From positions 1 through 64,000 of the forward strand of contig DASRQS010000091.1 of the NCBI GenBank assembly GCA_035696365.1: 64,000 nt of DNA, in the 5' to 3' direction. The notes beneath the pieces are model-generated. The model saw nothing but the letters and a program-made list of their open reading frames with translations. It searched no databases and was not told the origin of the DNA. The position numbers were made by a program, and so were the translations under genes. Positions 25,015 to 33,682 of this stretch are shown here, in pieces. The DNA comes from JALYLC01 sp035696365. GTDB taxonomy: Bacteria > Actinomycetota > Thermoleophilia > Gaiellales > JALYLC01. Within the stretch, counting starts at the first letter, position 1, and each line of letters starts with the position of its first letter.

Positions 25015-25620
25015 CTAGCCTCGCACGGCCTCGAACAGGCGCGGCCCGGCGGAACCGGGACGCCACTGTGCGATGCGATAGCCATGCGCCGCCAGCGGCA
25101 CGGCCAGCGGGATGGCCGAGCCCTGCCAGGCGTAGGCGAAGAGCGCCGCCGGCGCGATCTGCGGGATCAGGGCGCCCATCGCGGAAGCGAGCGTGCAGTC
25201 GTACAGCAGGTCGGCGCCCAGCACGAGGTCGAACGGCCCGCTCGCGATCAGGGCGGAGGGCTCGTGGAGGTCTGCCTGGAGCGTCTCGAGCGGCCGTCCC
25301 AGCGTTCGGCGGCCGCTCTCGGCGACGCGCTCGAGGGCGTCCGCCGACACGTCGCTCGCGAGCACCTCGGCGCCGCGCAAGGCGGCAACGAGCGCAGGCA
25401 GGGCCAGCCCGCATCCCAGCTCCAGCACACGCATCCCGGTGAGGTCGAGCGTCGCAAGATGCGCAGCCAGCGAGCGCGCGCAGGGCCAGAGCTCGGCCCA
25501 GTAGGGCGCATCGCCCCGCGCGGCGGCCGCAACGGCGAACAGCTCCTCGGGCTCGCTCGGGCGAAGCAGGCGCACCGAGAGGCCGCCGACAGCGACGGCA
25601 TCCTCGTAGTCGATCGTCAT
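25015..25620 (-). CDS. Class I SAM-dependent methyltransferase
   Basis: 201 residues with MRVLELGCGLALPALVAALR (motif I), ASDVSADAL (motif II) and FDLVLGADLLYD (motif IV). The last block is typical of the METTL/FAM86/nicotinamide-methyltransferase-like group that methylates proteins or small molecules. Substrate unknown. Its ATG overlaps the stop of the otsB fusion by 4 nt, so it is the last gene of the trehalose operon. Confidence 0.85.
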   Translation of the reverse strand: MTIDYEDAVAVGGLSVRLLRPSEPEELFAVAAAARGDAPYWAELWPCARSLAAHLATLDLTGMRVLELGCGLALPALVAALRGAEVLASDVSADALERVAESGRRTLGRPLETLQADLHEPSALIASGPFDLVLGADLLYDCTLASAMGALIPQIAPAALFAYAWQGSAIPLAVPLAAHGYRIAQWRPGSAGPRLFEAVRG

Positions 25621-28157
25621 CCTGGCAACCGGTCCAGCACGAGTGCCGTGCGGATCAGCCCCAGGTGCGAGTACGCCTGGGGATGGTTGCCGAGCGCTCG
25701 CTCGGAGCGCGGGTCGTATTGCTCGGACAGGAGGCCGGTGGGGCCGGCCAGCTCGATCACCTGGTCGAACAGCGCCTGGGCGTCGCTCTGGCGACCCACG
25801 AGTGCGTAGGCGTGCGCGAGCCAGAGCGCGCAGAGATGGAATCCGCCCTCGCTGCCCGGCAGGCCGTCGTCGCTGCGATAGCGGTACACCGTCGGACCCT
25901 CGCGCAGGCGCAGCTCGACGGCCTCAACCGTTGCCGCGAAGCGCTCGTCGTCGCCCGGCAAGAGGCCGCAGAGCCCGATCTGCAGGGCGGCGGCGTCGAG
26001 GTCGACGCCGTCGTAGGCGGCCGTGAAGGAGCCTACCTCGGGCTTCCAGCCGCGCTCCAGGACGTCGGCGGCGATGCGGTCGGCGAGCACCGACCAGCCG
26101 GCGTGCGCGGGTCGGTCGGTCAGGCGCGCAAGCCGTATTGCACGGTCGACCGCCATCCAGCACATCGCGCGCGAGTGCACGTGATGGCGCGGCGGCCGGC
26201 GCACCTCCCAGATGCCATGGTCGGGCTCCTCCCAGCGCCGCTCGACGGCGTCCACGATCTGCTCGACCAGGACGTGATGTGACTCCGAGAGCGTGCCGCC
26301 CGCGACCGCGACCTCGTAGGCCAGCTCGACGATCGGCCCGAACACGTCGAGCTGCACCTGCTGGGAGGCGGCGTTGCCCACCCGCACGGGGCGGCTGCCC
26401 GCGTAGCCAGGCACGGCGTCGATCACGGCCTCCGTGCCGGCATCGCCGCCGAGCACGGAGTAGAGGGGGCGCAGACGCTCCGCGCCCCGCTCGATGTGCG
26501 CCAGACGCTCGATGTAGCCGAGCAGCGCGTCGGCCTCACCCATCGATCCGAGCTCGACCAGGGCGAGCGCCGTCAGGGCGGCGTCGCGCAGCCAGCAGTA
26601 GCGGTAGTCCCAGTTGCGGACGCCGCCGAGCTCCTCGGGCAGGCTCGTCGTGGCGGCGGCCAGGAACGCCCCGGTGCGCTCGTGGCAGAGCCCCCGCAGG
26701 GTCAGCGCGCTGCGCGCGACATGCGGACGTGCGAGCGCTGGCAGGCGCAGGCTCTCCAGCCAGCCGCGCCAGGTCTGCTCGGTGCGCTCGCGGCGCTCGA
26801 GCTCGGACGTGGGGTGGGGCGCGAGGCTGTCGCTGCCGGAGCGCAGCTCGATCACGTAGGGGTGGCCGCCCTCGATGCGGGCGCGCGCCATCGACTGCAC
26901 GCCGTCGTCCTCGATCTCCCAGGCCAGGCCGGGCGCGTAGAGCACGACCGGATCGGCGGCTCCGAGCACGAGGACGCCGTCGTGGTCGACGCGCAGGCGG
27001 ATGGGCGTGCGGCCGAAGTCGGGGCGGGGCGTGAACTCGACGATCCTCTCGGCGGAGCCCTCGAGCACGCGCACGAGACGCACGCGCCCGTAGGGCTCGC
27101 CGCGGTCGAGGTAGTCGCGCACTGTCAGGCCGGCCCAGCGCGTCTCGAGCGTGAGCGTGCCGTCGAGGTAGCGCTGAGCCGTGGGCGCTCCTTCATGCGC
27201 CGGGCGCACGGCCAGCGATCCGCCGGCCCGGCCGCCCACGAGCTCGGCGAACAGCGGCGCGCTGTCGGGGCGGGGGTGGCAGAGCCAGGTCACGCGCGCG
27301 TCTGGAGTGACGAGCGCGACCGTCTTGCCGTCGGCGAGCATCGCGTGGCGCTCGATGGGCACCGCGTTTGCGCCCGCCAGCCACTCGCGGCGGCTCTCGA
27401 CGAGGCGGGCGAGCAGGCGCGCGACGTCGTCGGGCCCCTCGACGCGCTGCGCCGCGAACGTCGGGCCGACCCCGACCTTGATACCGAGGTCGGGCCCCGT
27501 CAGCCGGCTGAACGCATCCTCGTCGGTCACGTCGTCGCCCACGAACATCGCCGCCGTCGCGCCGACCTGGTGGCGGATCGCATCCAGCGCGTAGCCCTTG
27601 TCGGCCTCGACGACGGCCAGCTCGATGACCTGCTTGCCCTCGCGCGCGTGGACGCCCGGCAGCAGCGCGGGGCCTTCGCGCACGGCCGCCAGTGCAGCGG
27701 CGGAGTCCTCCTCCGAGGCCTGCCGGTAGTGCAGCGCCACACCGGCCGGCTTGTGTTCGACGAGCACTCCCGGCCGCTGCGCGGCGATTGCGTGCAGCGC
27801 GTCGGTGGTTCGGTCGCGCAGGGCGAGCGCCTCAGGCGAGAGCGCCCGCGCGAAGCCGACGTCGAACTCGGTGCCGTGACTGCCGACCAGATGGATCTCC
27901 TCCGGCAGCCGCGAGAGCGCTGCAAGGTCATGCAGGGAGCGGCCCGAGATCACGGCCACGCTGGTGTCCGGCAGGGCGGCGAGCGCGCGCAGCGCGGCGA
28001 CCGACTCGCGACGGGGACGGGCCTCGCCGGGCACGTCCACGATCGGCGCGAGCGTGCCGTCGTAATCGCAGGCCACGAGCAGGTGCGGCTCGCGCGCAAG
28101 GCGCGCCAGTGCCTGCTCGAGCGCCTTCATGTCGCCGTTCGGGCTCTCCGCGCTCAT
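25617..28157 (-). CDS. otsB: Trehalose-6-phosphate phosphatase fused to GH15 (glucoamylase/trehalase-like) domain
   Basis: 846 residues with two enzymes in one chain. Residues 1-250 are a HAD phosphatase of OtsB type: catalytic Asp31-x-Asp33 in DYDGTLAPIV, VISGRS, and FVGDDVTDEDAF. Residues about 260-846 are a GH15 domain with RNWDYRYCWLRDAALTALAL and GSEGGFHLCALWLAHAYALV, the acid/base region of GH15 trehalases and glucoamylases. It overlaps otsA by 4 nt. The first half makes trehalose from trehalose-6-phosphate; the second, if a trehalase as in mycobacteria, could break it down, or it could hydrolyse another alpha-glucoside. The linker has no membrane segment. Confidence 0.92.
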   Translation of the reverse strand: MSAESPNGDMKALEQALARLAREPHLLVACDYDGTLAPIVDVPGEARPRRESVAALRALAALPDTSVAVISGRSLHDLAALSRLPEEIHLVGSHGTEFDVGFARALSPEALALRDRTTDALHAIAAQRPGVLVEHKPAGVALHYRQASEEDSAAALAAVREGPALLPGVHAREGKQVIELAVVEADKGYALDAIRHQVGATAAMFVGDDVTDEDAFSRLTGPDLGIKVGVGPTFAAQRVEGPDDVARLLARLVESRREWLAGANAVPIERHAMLADGKTVALVTPDARVTWLCHPRPDSAPLFAELVGGRAGGSLAVRPAHEGAPTAQRYLDGTLTLETRWAGLTVRDYLDRGEPYGRVRLVRVLEGSAERIVEFTPRPDFGRTPIRLRVDHDGVLVLGAADPVVLYAPGLAWEIEDDGVQSMARARIEGGHPYVIELRSGSDSLAPHPTSELERRERTEQTWRGWLESLRLPALARPHVARSALTLRGLCHERTGAFLAAATTSLPEELGGVRNWDYRYCWLRDAALTALALVELGSMGEADALLGYIERLAHIERGAERLRPLYSVLGGDAGTEAVIDAVPGYAGSRPVRVGNAASQQVQLDVFGPIVELAYEVAVAGGTLSESHHVLVEQIVDAVERRWEEPDHGIWEVRRPPRHHVHSRAMCWMAVDRAIRLARLTDRPAHAGWSVLADRIAADVLERGWKPEVGSFTAAYDGVDLDAAALQIGLCGLLPGDDERFAATVEAVELRLREGPTVYRYRSDDGLPGSEGGFHLCALWLAHAYALVGRQSDAQALFDQVIELAGPTGLLSEQYDPRSERALGNHPQAYSHLGLIRTALVLDRLPG

Positions 28158-29548
28158 CCGACGGGCTCCGCCAGGGCCTCGAGGAAGCTGCGCGCGAAGC
28201 GATGGACGTCGTGTGTGCGCACCTGGCGGCGCATCTCGCGCATGCGCCGCCGCGCCTCGCCCTCGGGCAGGGCGATGGCGCGCGCGATCGTCTCGCGCAG
28301 CCCGACGACGTCGTGCGGGTTGACGAGCAGCGCCTGCCGCAGCTCGCCGGCCGCACCGGCGAACTCGGACAGCACCAGCACGCCCCCACCGCGGTGGCGG
28401 GCGGCCACGTACTCCTTGCAGACGAGGTTCATGCCATCACGCAACGGGGTCACGAGCATCACATCGGCAGCCGCGTACAGGGCGCACAGGTCCTCCCGCG
28501 GGAGATTGTGATGCTGGTAGTGGATGGCGGGGTGCCCGAGGCGGCCGAACTCGCCGTTGATGCGACCCACGGCGCGCTCGACGCGCTCGCGCAGCTGCCG
28601 GTAGGTCGTGACGCGCTCGCGGCTGGGCGTGGCGACCTGCACCAGCACCGTTTCGCCGGCTGTCGTCACGCCGCTCTCGAGCAGCTCGCGGAAGGCCTGG
28701 AGGCGCACGTCGATGCCCTTGGTGTAATCGAGCCGGTCGACGCCGAGCAGGATGCGGCGCGGCGAGCCGAGCGCCTCGCGCAGCTCGGCCGCGGCGCGCG
28801 CGGTCGCCGGCGAGGCCGCGATGGTGTCGAACTCCGCGAAGTCGATCGAGACCGGGAAGGCGCCGACGCGCACGGTGCGCCCCTGGTAGGGAATCATCGT
28901 CCGGGTCGGCGACACGTTCACGAGCCGGCGGCAGATCTGGAGGAAGTTCTGAGCCGCGACGGGCCGCTGGAAGCCGACGAGGTCGGCGCCGAGCATGCCC
29001 TCGACGATCTGCTGGCGCCACGGCAGCTGCATGAACAGCTCCTGCGGCGGCAGCGGGATGTGCAAGAAGAAGCCGATGCGCAGGTCGGGGCGCAGCGCGC
29101 GCAGGAGAGCGGGGACGAGGTGCAGCTGATAATCGTGCACCCAGACGGTCGCGTTGCGCGAGGCCACCTTCGCCGTCAGATCCGCGAAGCGCTCGTTGGT
29201 CTCGACGTAGCTCTGCCACCATTCGCGCCGGAACTCGGGCGGACGCACGGCGTCGTGGTAGAGCGGCCACAGCGTGCGGTTGGCGAAGCCTTCGTAGAAA
29301 CCCTCGATCTCGCGCGCGTTGAGGCCGATGGGCGTCAGCCGCATGCCGCCGTGGTCGAAGGCCTTGGGCGGGTTGCCGACGGTGCCGGCCCAGCCGATCC
29401 AGGAGCCGTGCCCGGCCTGCACGATCGGCGCCAGGGCGCTCACGAGACCGCCCGGGCTGACCTCCCAGGAGCCGTCGTCCGCGCGCACGACGGGCAGCCT
29501 GTTGGCGACGATGACGATCTCGTCGGCCTGGGTGGGCCGTGCGCTCAC
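28154..29548 (-). CDS. otsA: Trehalose-6-phosphate synthase (GT20)
   Basis: Makes trehalose-6-phosphate from UDP-glucose (or another NDP-glucose) and glucose-6-phosphate. 464 residues. IVIVANRLPV at the start, GWAGT, VWVHDYQLHLVPALLR, GFFLHIPLPPQELF, RLDYTKGIDVRLQAF and ATPSRERV are the GT20 series with sugar-nucleotide contacts. GTG 29548 is set by TACGGT six bases upstream. First gene of the operon otsA - otsB/GH15 - methyltransferase, probably for osmotic or desiccation protection. Confidence 0.95.
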   Translation of the reverse strand: MSARPTQADEIVIVANRLPVVRADDGSWEVSPGGLVSALAPIVQAGHGSWIGWAGTVGNPPKAFDHGGMRLTPIGLNAREIEGFYEGFANRTLWPLYHDAVRPPEFRREWWQSYVETNERFADLTAKVASRNATVWVHDYQLHLVPALLRALRPDLRIGFFLHIPLPPQELFMQLPWRQQIVEGMLGADLVGFQRPVAAQNFLQICRRLVNVSPTRTMIPYQGRTVRVGAFPVSIDFAEFDTIAASPATARAAAELREALGSPRRILLGVDRLDYTKGIDVRLQAFRELLESGVTTAGETVLVQVATPSRERVTTYRQLRERVERAVGRINGEFGRLGHPAIHYQHHNLPREDLCALYAAADVMLVTPLRDGMNLVCKEYVAARHRGGGVLVLSEFAGAAGELRQALLVNPHDVVGLRETIARAIALPEGEARRRMREMRRQVRTHDVHRFARSFLEALAEPVG

Positions 29549-29554
29549 AGCGCA

Positions 29555-29560
29555 ACCGTA
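29555..29560 (-). promoter_or_regulatory. -10 hexamer TACGGT, leaderless promoter of the otsA operon
   Basis: TACGGT lies six bases before GTG 29548 on the minus strand. Confidence 0.5.
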
Positions 29561-29616
29561 GCTCCGACGGTCCCCACGCCGGGCCGCGCGGGTTGTTTGC
29601 GTGCGGCACCGTGCGG

Positions 29617-29622
29617 TAGCGT
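29617..29622 (+). promoter_or_regulatory. -10 hexamer TAGCGT, leaderless promoter of the OmpA-like gene
   Basis: TAGCGT lies seven bases before ATG 29630. Confidence 0.55.
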
Positions 29623-29629
29623 CCCCCCG

Positions 29630-30490
29630 ATGAGCGCTCAGCGCATTCTCGCCAGTGGTGCGGCCGCGCTGCTCGTGCTCATCGTGCTCGCCATCGCGTT
29701 CCACGACGACGGCTCGAGCGGGACGGGCGTAACCACCCCGACCATTCCGGCTGCGGGCGCGGGCGTCCTGCGCGCCCACGTCGCGGCCGGGCAGGTCACG
29801 CTCGACGGAGGCGTGCAGGATGCGAGCGAGCAGACGGCCATCGACACCGCGGCCAAGGGCCGCTTCGGCAAGGACAACGTGCTCGACCGGCTGCGCGTAG
29901 TGGCCAGCGCCCCCTCGGCCGTGTGGCTGGCCACGGCCATGAATGCACTGCCCCGCAAGGATGCGGGCTTTGGACCGATCGACGTGACCTCGACGAAGTC
30001 GGCGCTGACCGTCAGCGGCAGGGTGCCGACCGCAGCGGCGGGCAATGCACTCGTCAAGGCGGTCGCCGACGCGGCGGGCCGTACGGCGATCAGCAAGCTC
30101 AGGGTCGTCGGCGAGGGCGCCGGAGGCACCCTGCAGGCCAACATCGACGACGCCGTCAAGGGCCGCAGCATCCCGTTCCTCTCGGGCAGCGCCGCGATCA
30201 CCAAGGGCGGCCAGACCGTGCTCCGCGCGCTCGTCAAGCCGCTCGAGGCGGCCGGCTCGGCGCGCGTCGTGGTGGGCGGGTACACCGACAGCGTGGGCGC
30301 CGCCAAGGCGAATCTCAATCTCAGCAACGCGCGTGCTCACTCGGTGGTGGTGTTCCTCACGAAGCAAGGCGTCCCAGCGAAGACCCTGATCGCCAAGGGC
30401 TATGGCGAGGCCAAGCCGATCGCGAGCAACAGCACCGCCGCCGGCCGCAGCAAGAACCGCCGCATCGAGTTCACCGTGCTGAGTGGGTAA
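29630..30490 (+). CDS. OmpA/MotB-domain protein with BON-like repeats
   Basis: 286 residues. One N-terminal transmembrane segment (about residues 8-24), then two BON-like units (VTLDGGVQDASEQTAIDTAA; ALTVSGRVPTAAAGNALVKA), then an OmpA C-terminal domain with GGYTDSVGAAKANLNLSNAR and GYGEAKPIASN. OmpA-like domains bind the peptidoglycan diaminopimelate, so this is likely a membrane protein that holds the cell wall. It is followed 11 nt later by a small membrane/coiled-coil gene. Confidence 0.88.
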   Translation: MSAQRILASGAAALLVLIVLAIAFHDDGSSGTGVTTPTIPAAGAGVLRAHVAAGQVTLDGGVQDASEQTAIDTAAKGRFGKDNVLDRLRVVASAPSAVWLATAMNALPRKDAGFGPIDVTSTKSALTVSGRVPTAAAGNALVKAVADAAGRTAISKLRVVGEGAGGTLQANIDDAVKGRSIPFLSGSAAITKGGQTVLRALVKPLEAAGSARVVVGGYTDSVGAAKANLNLSNARAHSVVVFLTKQGVPAKTLIAKGYGEAKPIASNSTAAGRSKNRRIEFTVLSG

Positions 30491-30501
30491 AAGGAGCGCT
30501 G

Positions 30502-30957
30502 ATGTTCGAAACGGCGAGTGAGATCGTCATCTGGATGGTGCTAGCGGCGCTCGTCGGCTTCGCAACCGGCTGGGCCCTCCGCAGCGTCGTGGCCAACCGC
30601 GCGCGTGCGCGCCTGAGCGAGCGCCTCGAGGAGAAGCGCCGGGAGACGCAGGAGCTGCGCGAGGAACTGCGCCACCTGCGCGGCGGCGACGAGGACGTGA
30701 TGCAACTACCGCCGGGGCCGGTGCCGGCCTGGGAGGACGCGGACGAGGGCGGTGCGCCGCCCTATGGGCCGCCCTCGGAGGAGGAGCCCACGGTAGGTGC
30801 CACAGCCGAGCACGACGAGGTGGAGCTCGGGCCGCTCGACGAGCCGGAGCCCGGTGAGGAGCCGGGCGGTGGCGGCACGACGCGGGCGATGCGTCTCGAC
30901 GAGGTCGAGTGGGAGGACGTGGAGGACCCGCCGCGCAAACGCGACGACGAGTCGTAG
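30502..30957 (+). CDS. Small membrane protein with coiled coil and acidic tail
   Basis: 151 residues. One transmembrane segment (residues 6-26), a short charged coiled coil (RARLSERLEEKRRETQELRE), then a low-complexity acidic, Pro/Gly-rich tail ending PPRKRDDES. AAGGAG six to seven bases before ATG 30502 is one of the clear ribosome-binding sites in the window, as expected for an internal operon gene. No family recognised; probably works with the OmpA-like protein. Confidence 0.8.
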   Translation: MFETASEIVIWMVLAALVGFATGWALRSVVANRARARLSERLEEKRRETQELREELRHLRGGDEDVMQLPPGPVPAWEDADEGGAPPYGPPSEEEPTVGATAEHDEVELGPLDEPEPGEEPGGGGTTRAMRLDEVEWEDVEDPPRKRDDES

Positions 30958-30964
30958 CTCGGGC

Positions 30965-32515
30965 GTGAGCGCGAACCGCGACGAGCTGTCGCCGCTTGCG
31001 CTGCTGCGCCGCAGCGCGCTGGCCTACCCGGATCGGCCGGCCGTGCGCGACGGCGAGCGGCAGCTCACGTTCGCCGAGCTTGCGGAGCGCGCGTGGCGGC
31101 TGGGAAACGCGTTGCGCGGGCTCGGCGTCGCGCCCGAGGAGCGCGTCGCGATGCTCTCGCTCAACCGGGCCGAGCTGCTGGAGGCGCATTTCGGCGTCCC
31201 GGCTTCCGGCGGCGCCCTCTGTGCGATCAACACGCGCCTCGCGCCGCCCGAGGTGCGCTTCATCGTCGGCCATTGCGGCGCGCAGGTGCTGTTGCTCGAT
31301 CCCGAGCTCGAGGAGGCCGCCGGCGGGGCCGCGCAGTTGCCGGGCCTGCGCGTCGTCCGGCTCGGCCCCGAGTACGAGGCGCTGCTCGAGGCTGCGCGAA
31401 CGGCCCCGCCGGACTGGCCCGACGGCGAGGACCGCCCGATCTCGGTGGACTACACGAGCGGTACGACAGGCACGCCGAAGGGTGTCGTCTACACGCATCG
31501 CGGTGCGTATCTCGGCGCGCTGGCGGGGCTCGTCGAGACGCGTCTCGGCCCCGACAGCCGCTACCTCTGGACGCTGCCGATGTTCCATTGCAACGGCTGG
31601 TGCTTCAGCTGGGGCGTGGCGGGGGTGGGCGCCACGAGCGTGGTGCTGCGCCGGCCCGAGCCCGGCGCAGTCTGGCGCGAGTTGCGCGCCGGAGCCACGC
31701 ACCTGTGCGCGGCTCCGACGGTGCTGATCACGCTCCTGGCGCACGCGGATGCCGCGCCACTCGGGCATGAGGTGACCTGCGTCGTCGGTGGCGCGCCGCC
31801 CTCCCCGACGCTGATCGAGCGCTGCCAGGCGCTGGGCATCCGGCTCTCGCACATGTACGGCCTGACCGAGACCTACGGGCCTGCCACGGTGGCGGCCTGG
31901 CCCCCCGAATGGGACGAGCTGCCGCCCGCCGAGCGCGCCGTGCGGCGCGCACGCCAGGGAGTGCCCATCGTGCTCGGCGGCGGGATGGACGTGTGGGACG
32001 GCGAGGGCGCGCCGGTACTGCGCGACGGGCTGACGATGGGCGAGGTCGTGCTGCGCGGCAACACCGTGATGGCGGCCTATCTCGACGATCCCGCGGCTAC
32101 CGCCGAGGCCTTCCGCGGCGGCTGGCTGCACTCGGGGGACGCCGCAGTCGTGCATCCCGACGGGCGCATCGAGCTGCGCGACCGCTTCAAGGACGTGATC
32201 GTCTCCGGCGGCGAGAACATCTCGACGATCGAGGTCGAGCAGGCCCTCGCGCGGCATCCCGCGGTGCTCGACTGCGCCGTCGTCGGCATCCCGGACGACC
32301 ACTGGGGCGAGCGGCCCAAGGCCTTCGTCGAGCTGCGTCCGGGCATGCAGGCTACGGCCGAGGAGCTGACGGCGTTCTGCCGCGAGCAGCTCGCGGGCTT
32401 CAAGTGCCCGGACCAGGTGGAGTACGGGAGCCTGCCGCGCACGGCGACCGGCAAGGTGCAGAAGTTCGTCCTGCGCGAGCGCGAATGGGCGGGCCGCGAG
32501 CGGCGCGTCAACTGA
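30965..32515 (+). CDS. Acyl-CoA synthetase (AMP-forming)
   Basis: Activates a carboxylic acid to an acyl-AMP and then to an acyl-CoA. 516 residues. P-loop YTSGTTGTPKGVVYTHRG near residue 160, MYGLTETYGP, the hinge GRIELRDRFKDVIVSGGENI, and catalytic Lys in RTATGKVQKFVLRE near the C-terminus are all present. The length and motif set fit medium/long-chain fatty acyl or aryl substrates; specificity unknown. GTG 30965 lies eight bases after the upstream stop. Confidence 0.92.
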   Translation: MSANRDELSPLALLRRSALAYPDRPAVRDGERQLTFAELAERAWRLGNALRGLGVAPEERVAMLSLNRAELLEAHFGVPASGGALCAINTRLAPPEVRFIVGHCGAQVLLLDPELEEAAGGAAQLPGLRVVRLGPEYEALLEAARTAPPDWPDGEDRPISVDYTSGTTGTPKGVVYTHRGAYLGALAGLVETRLGPDSRYLWTLPMFHCNGWCFSWGVAGVGATSVVLRRPEPGAVWRELRAGATHLCAAPTVLITLLAHADAAPLGHEVTCVVGGAPPSPTLIERCQALGIRLSHMYGLTETYGPATVAAWPPEWDELPPAERAVRRARQGVPIVLGGGMDVWDGEGAPVLRDGLTMGEVVLRGNTVMAAYLDDPAATAEAFRGGWLHSGDAAVVHPDGRIELRDRFKDVIVSGGENISTIEVEQALARHPAVLDCAVVGIPDDHWGERPKAFVELRPGMQATAEELTAFCREQLAGFKCPDQVEYGSLPRTATGKVQKFVLREREWAGRERRVN

Positions 32516-32534
32516 CCGGCCCGGGCACGAAGCG

Positions 32535-32568
32535 TGCGCAGATTGGGGTCAGGACCCCAATCTGTGCA
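32535..32568. repeat. R2 palindrome, copy 1 (core GGGGTC-AG-GACCCC)
   Basis: 16-bp arms 32535-32550 and 32553-32568 (TGCGCAGATTGGGGTC and its complement with one mismatch) around a 2-nt centre. It lies 20 nt after the acyl-CoA synthetase stop and 15 nt before the next start. Likely a terminator; the same core recurs at 35631, 40722 and 40766. Confidence 0.8.
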
Positions 32569-32582
32569 GCTCCGCAACCAGA

Positions 32583-33674
32583 ATGAGGGCGATGGGACGG
32601 ACTCGCCTGCTCGCCGCCGTGCTCGCCGGACTGCTGCTTGCCGTGCCCGCGAGCGCGGGTACGGGCTCGGAGCTCCCCGGCGTGATCAAGCGCGCCGAGC
32701 AGCTGCGCGGGCTGAAGACGACGCGCCCGCTGGCGGTCGCGACGCTGGGCGCCGCAGGGCTACGACGCATCGTCGTGCGCGAGCTCGCGCACGAGCGGCA
32801 CCCGCGGGAGGACGCCGCCTGGGACGACGCGCTGCACCTGCTCGGCGTGCTGAAGCCAGGCCAGAGCCTCGAGCACGTGCAGCGGGGCGAGCTCACGGGC
32901 CAGGTCGCCGGTCTCTACGTTCCCGCGAGCGGCAGGCTGTATGTACTGGGCGGCGGTGGCGCCGCGCCGCGTTCGGTGATCGCGCACGAGGTGACGCACG
33001 CGCTGCAGAACCAGCACTTCCACCTCACGCGCGGCGTCTTCGCCCACCACCCGAGCGACCACGACGGCGAGCTCGCGGCGCTGGCGCTGATCGAGGGCGA
33101 CGCCACGGAGGTGCAGTCGCGCTACGTCGCCACGCTCTCGGCCGGAGATCTCGTCTCCGAGCTGGCGCGCACGCTGGGCTCGATGCCTTCCGACTCCAAG
33201 GTCGCCAAGGTTCCCTATCTCCAGGGTGAGCTGACCTATCCCTATACGGCGGGCCTGGAGTTCGTGCGCGCCGTGCGTGCGCGCGGCGGCCAGCGCCTGC
33301 TGGACAGGGCCTTCCGCCACCCGCCGCGGACGACCGCCGCAGTGCTGGACCCGGCGCGCTATCTGGCCGGCGATCCGCCTGCCCGGCCTGTCGCGCTGCC
33401 CCCCGGAACCTACGACCTCGCGACCACCTTCGGGGCCGAGGACCTGGTCGCGCTGACCGGCGAGGACGGCCAGGCGCGCAGCTGGCTGGGGGGTCGCCTC
33501 GGTGTCGGCCCGCAGGGGCTGCAGCTCCGGCTCGCGGCGCGCCGCGCGGCCTCGGTCGCCGCCGCACTCCGGCACGTCTTGCCGGCCTCCGCGGCAATCG
33601 CATTCCGCGGGCAGCTCGTGTGCGTGCGAATCGTGCCCACAAAGGCTTCAGGACAGCCGCTTTCCTGCCGATAG
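32583..33674 (+). CDS. Secreted HExxH protein, putative metallopeptidase
   Basis: 363 residues. RTRLLAAVLAGLLLAVPASA is a signal peptide. VIAHEVTHALQNQHF near residue 135 carries HExxH, and about 30 residues later ALIEGDATEVQSRYV offers the third Glu ligand, the gluzincin pattern. No recognised peptidase family by name. The C-terminal 130 residues are Ala/Arg-rich. ATG 32592 is an alternative start. Confidence 0.8.
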   Translation: MRAMGRTRLLAAVLAGLLLAVPASAGTGSELPGVIKRAEQLRGLKTTRPLAVATLGAAGLRRIVVRELAHERHPREDAAWDDALHLLGVLKPGQSLEHVQRGELTGQVAGLYVPASGRLYVLGGGGAAPRSVIAHEVTHALQNQHFHLTRGVFAHHPSDHDGELAALALIEGDATEVQSRYVATLSAGDLVSELARTLGSMPSDSKVAKVPYLQGELTYPYTAGLEFVRAVRARGGQRLLDRAFRHPPRTTAAVLDPARYLAGDPPARPVALPPGTYDLATTFGAEDLVALTGEDGQARSWLGGRLGVGPQGLQLRLAARRAASVAAALRHVLPASAAIAFRGQLVCVRIVPTKASGQPLSCR

Positions 33675-33682
33675 GAAACGCC

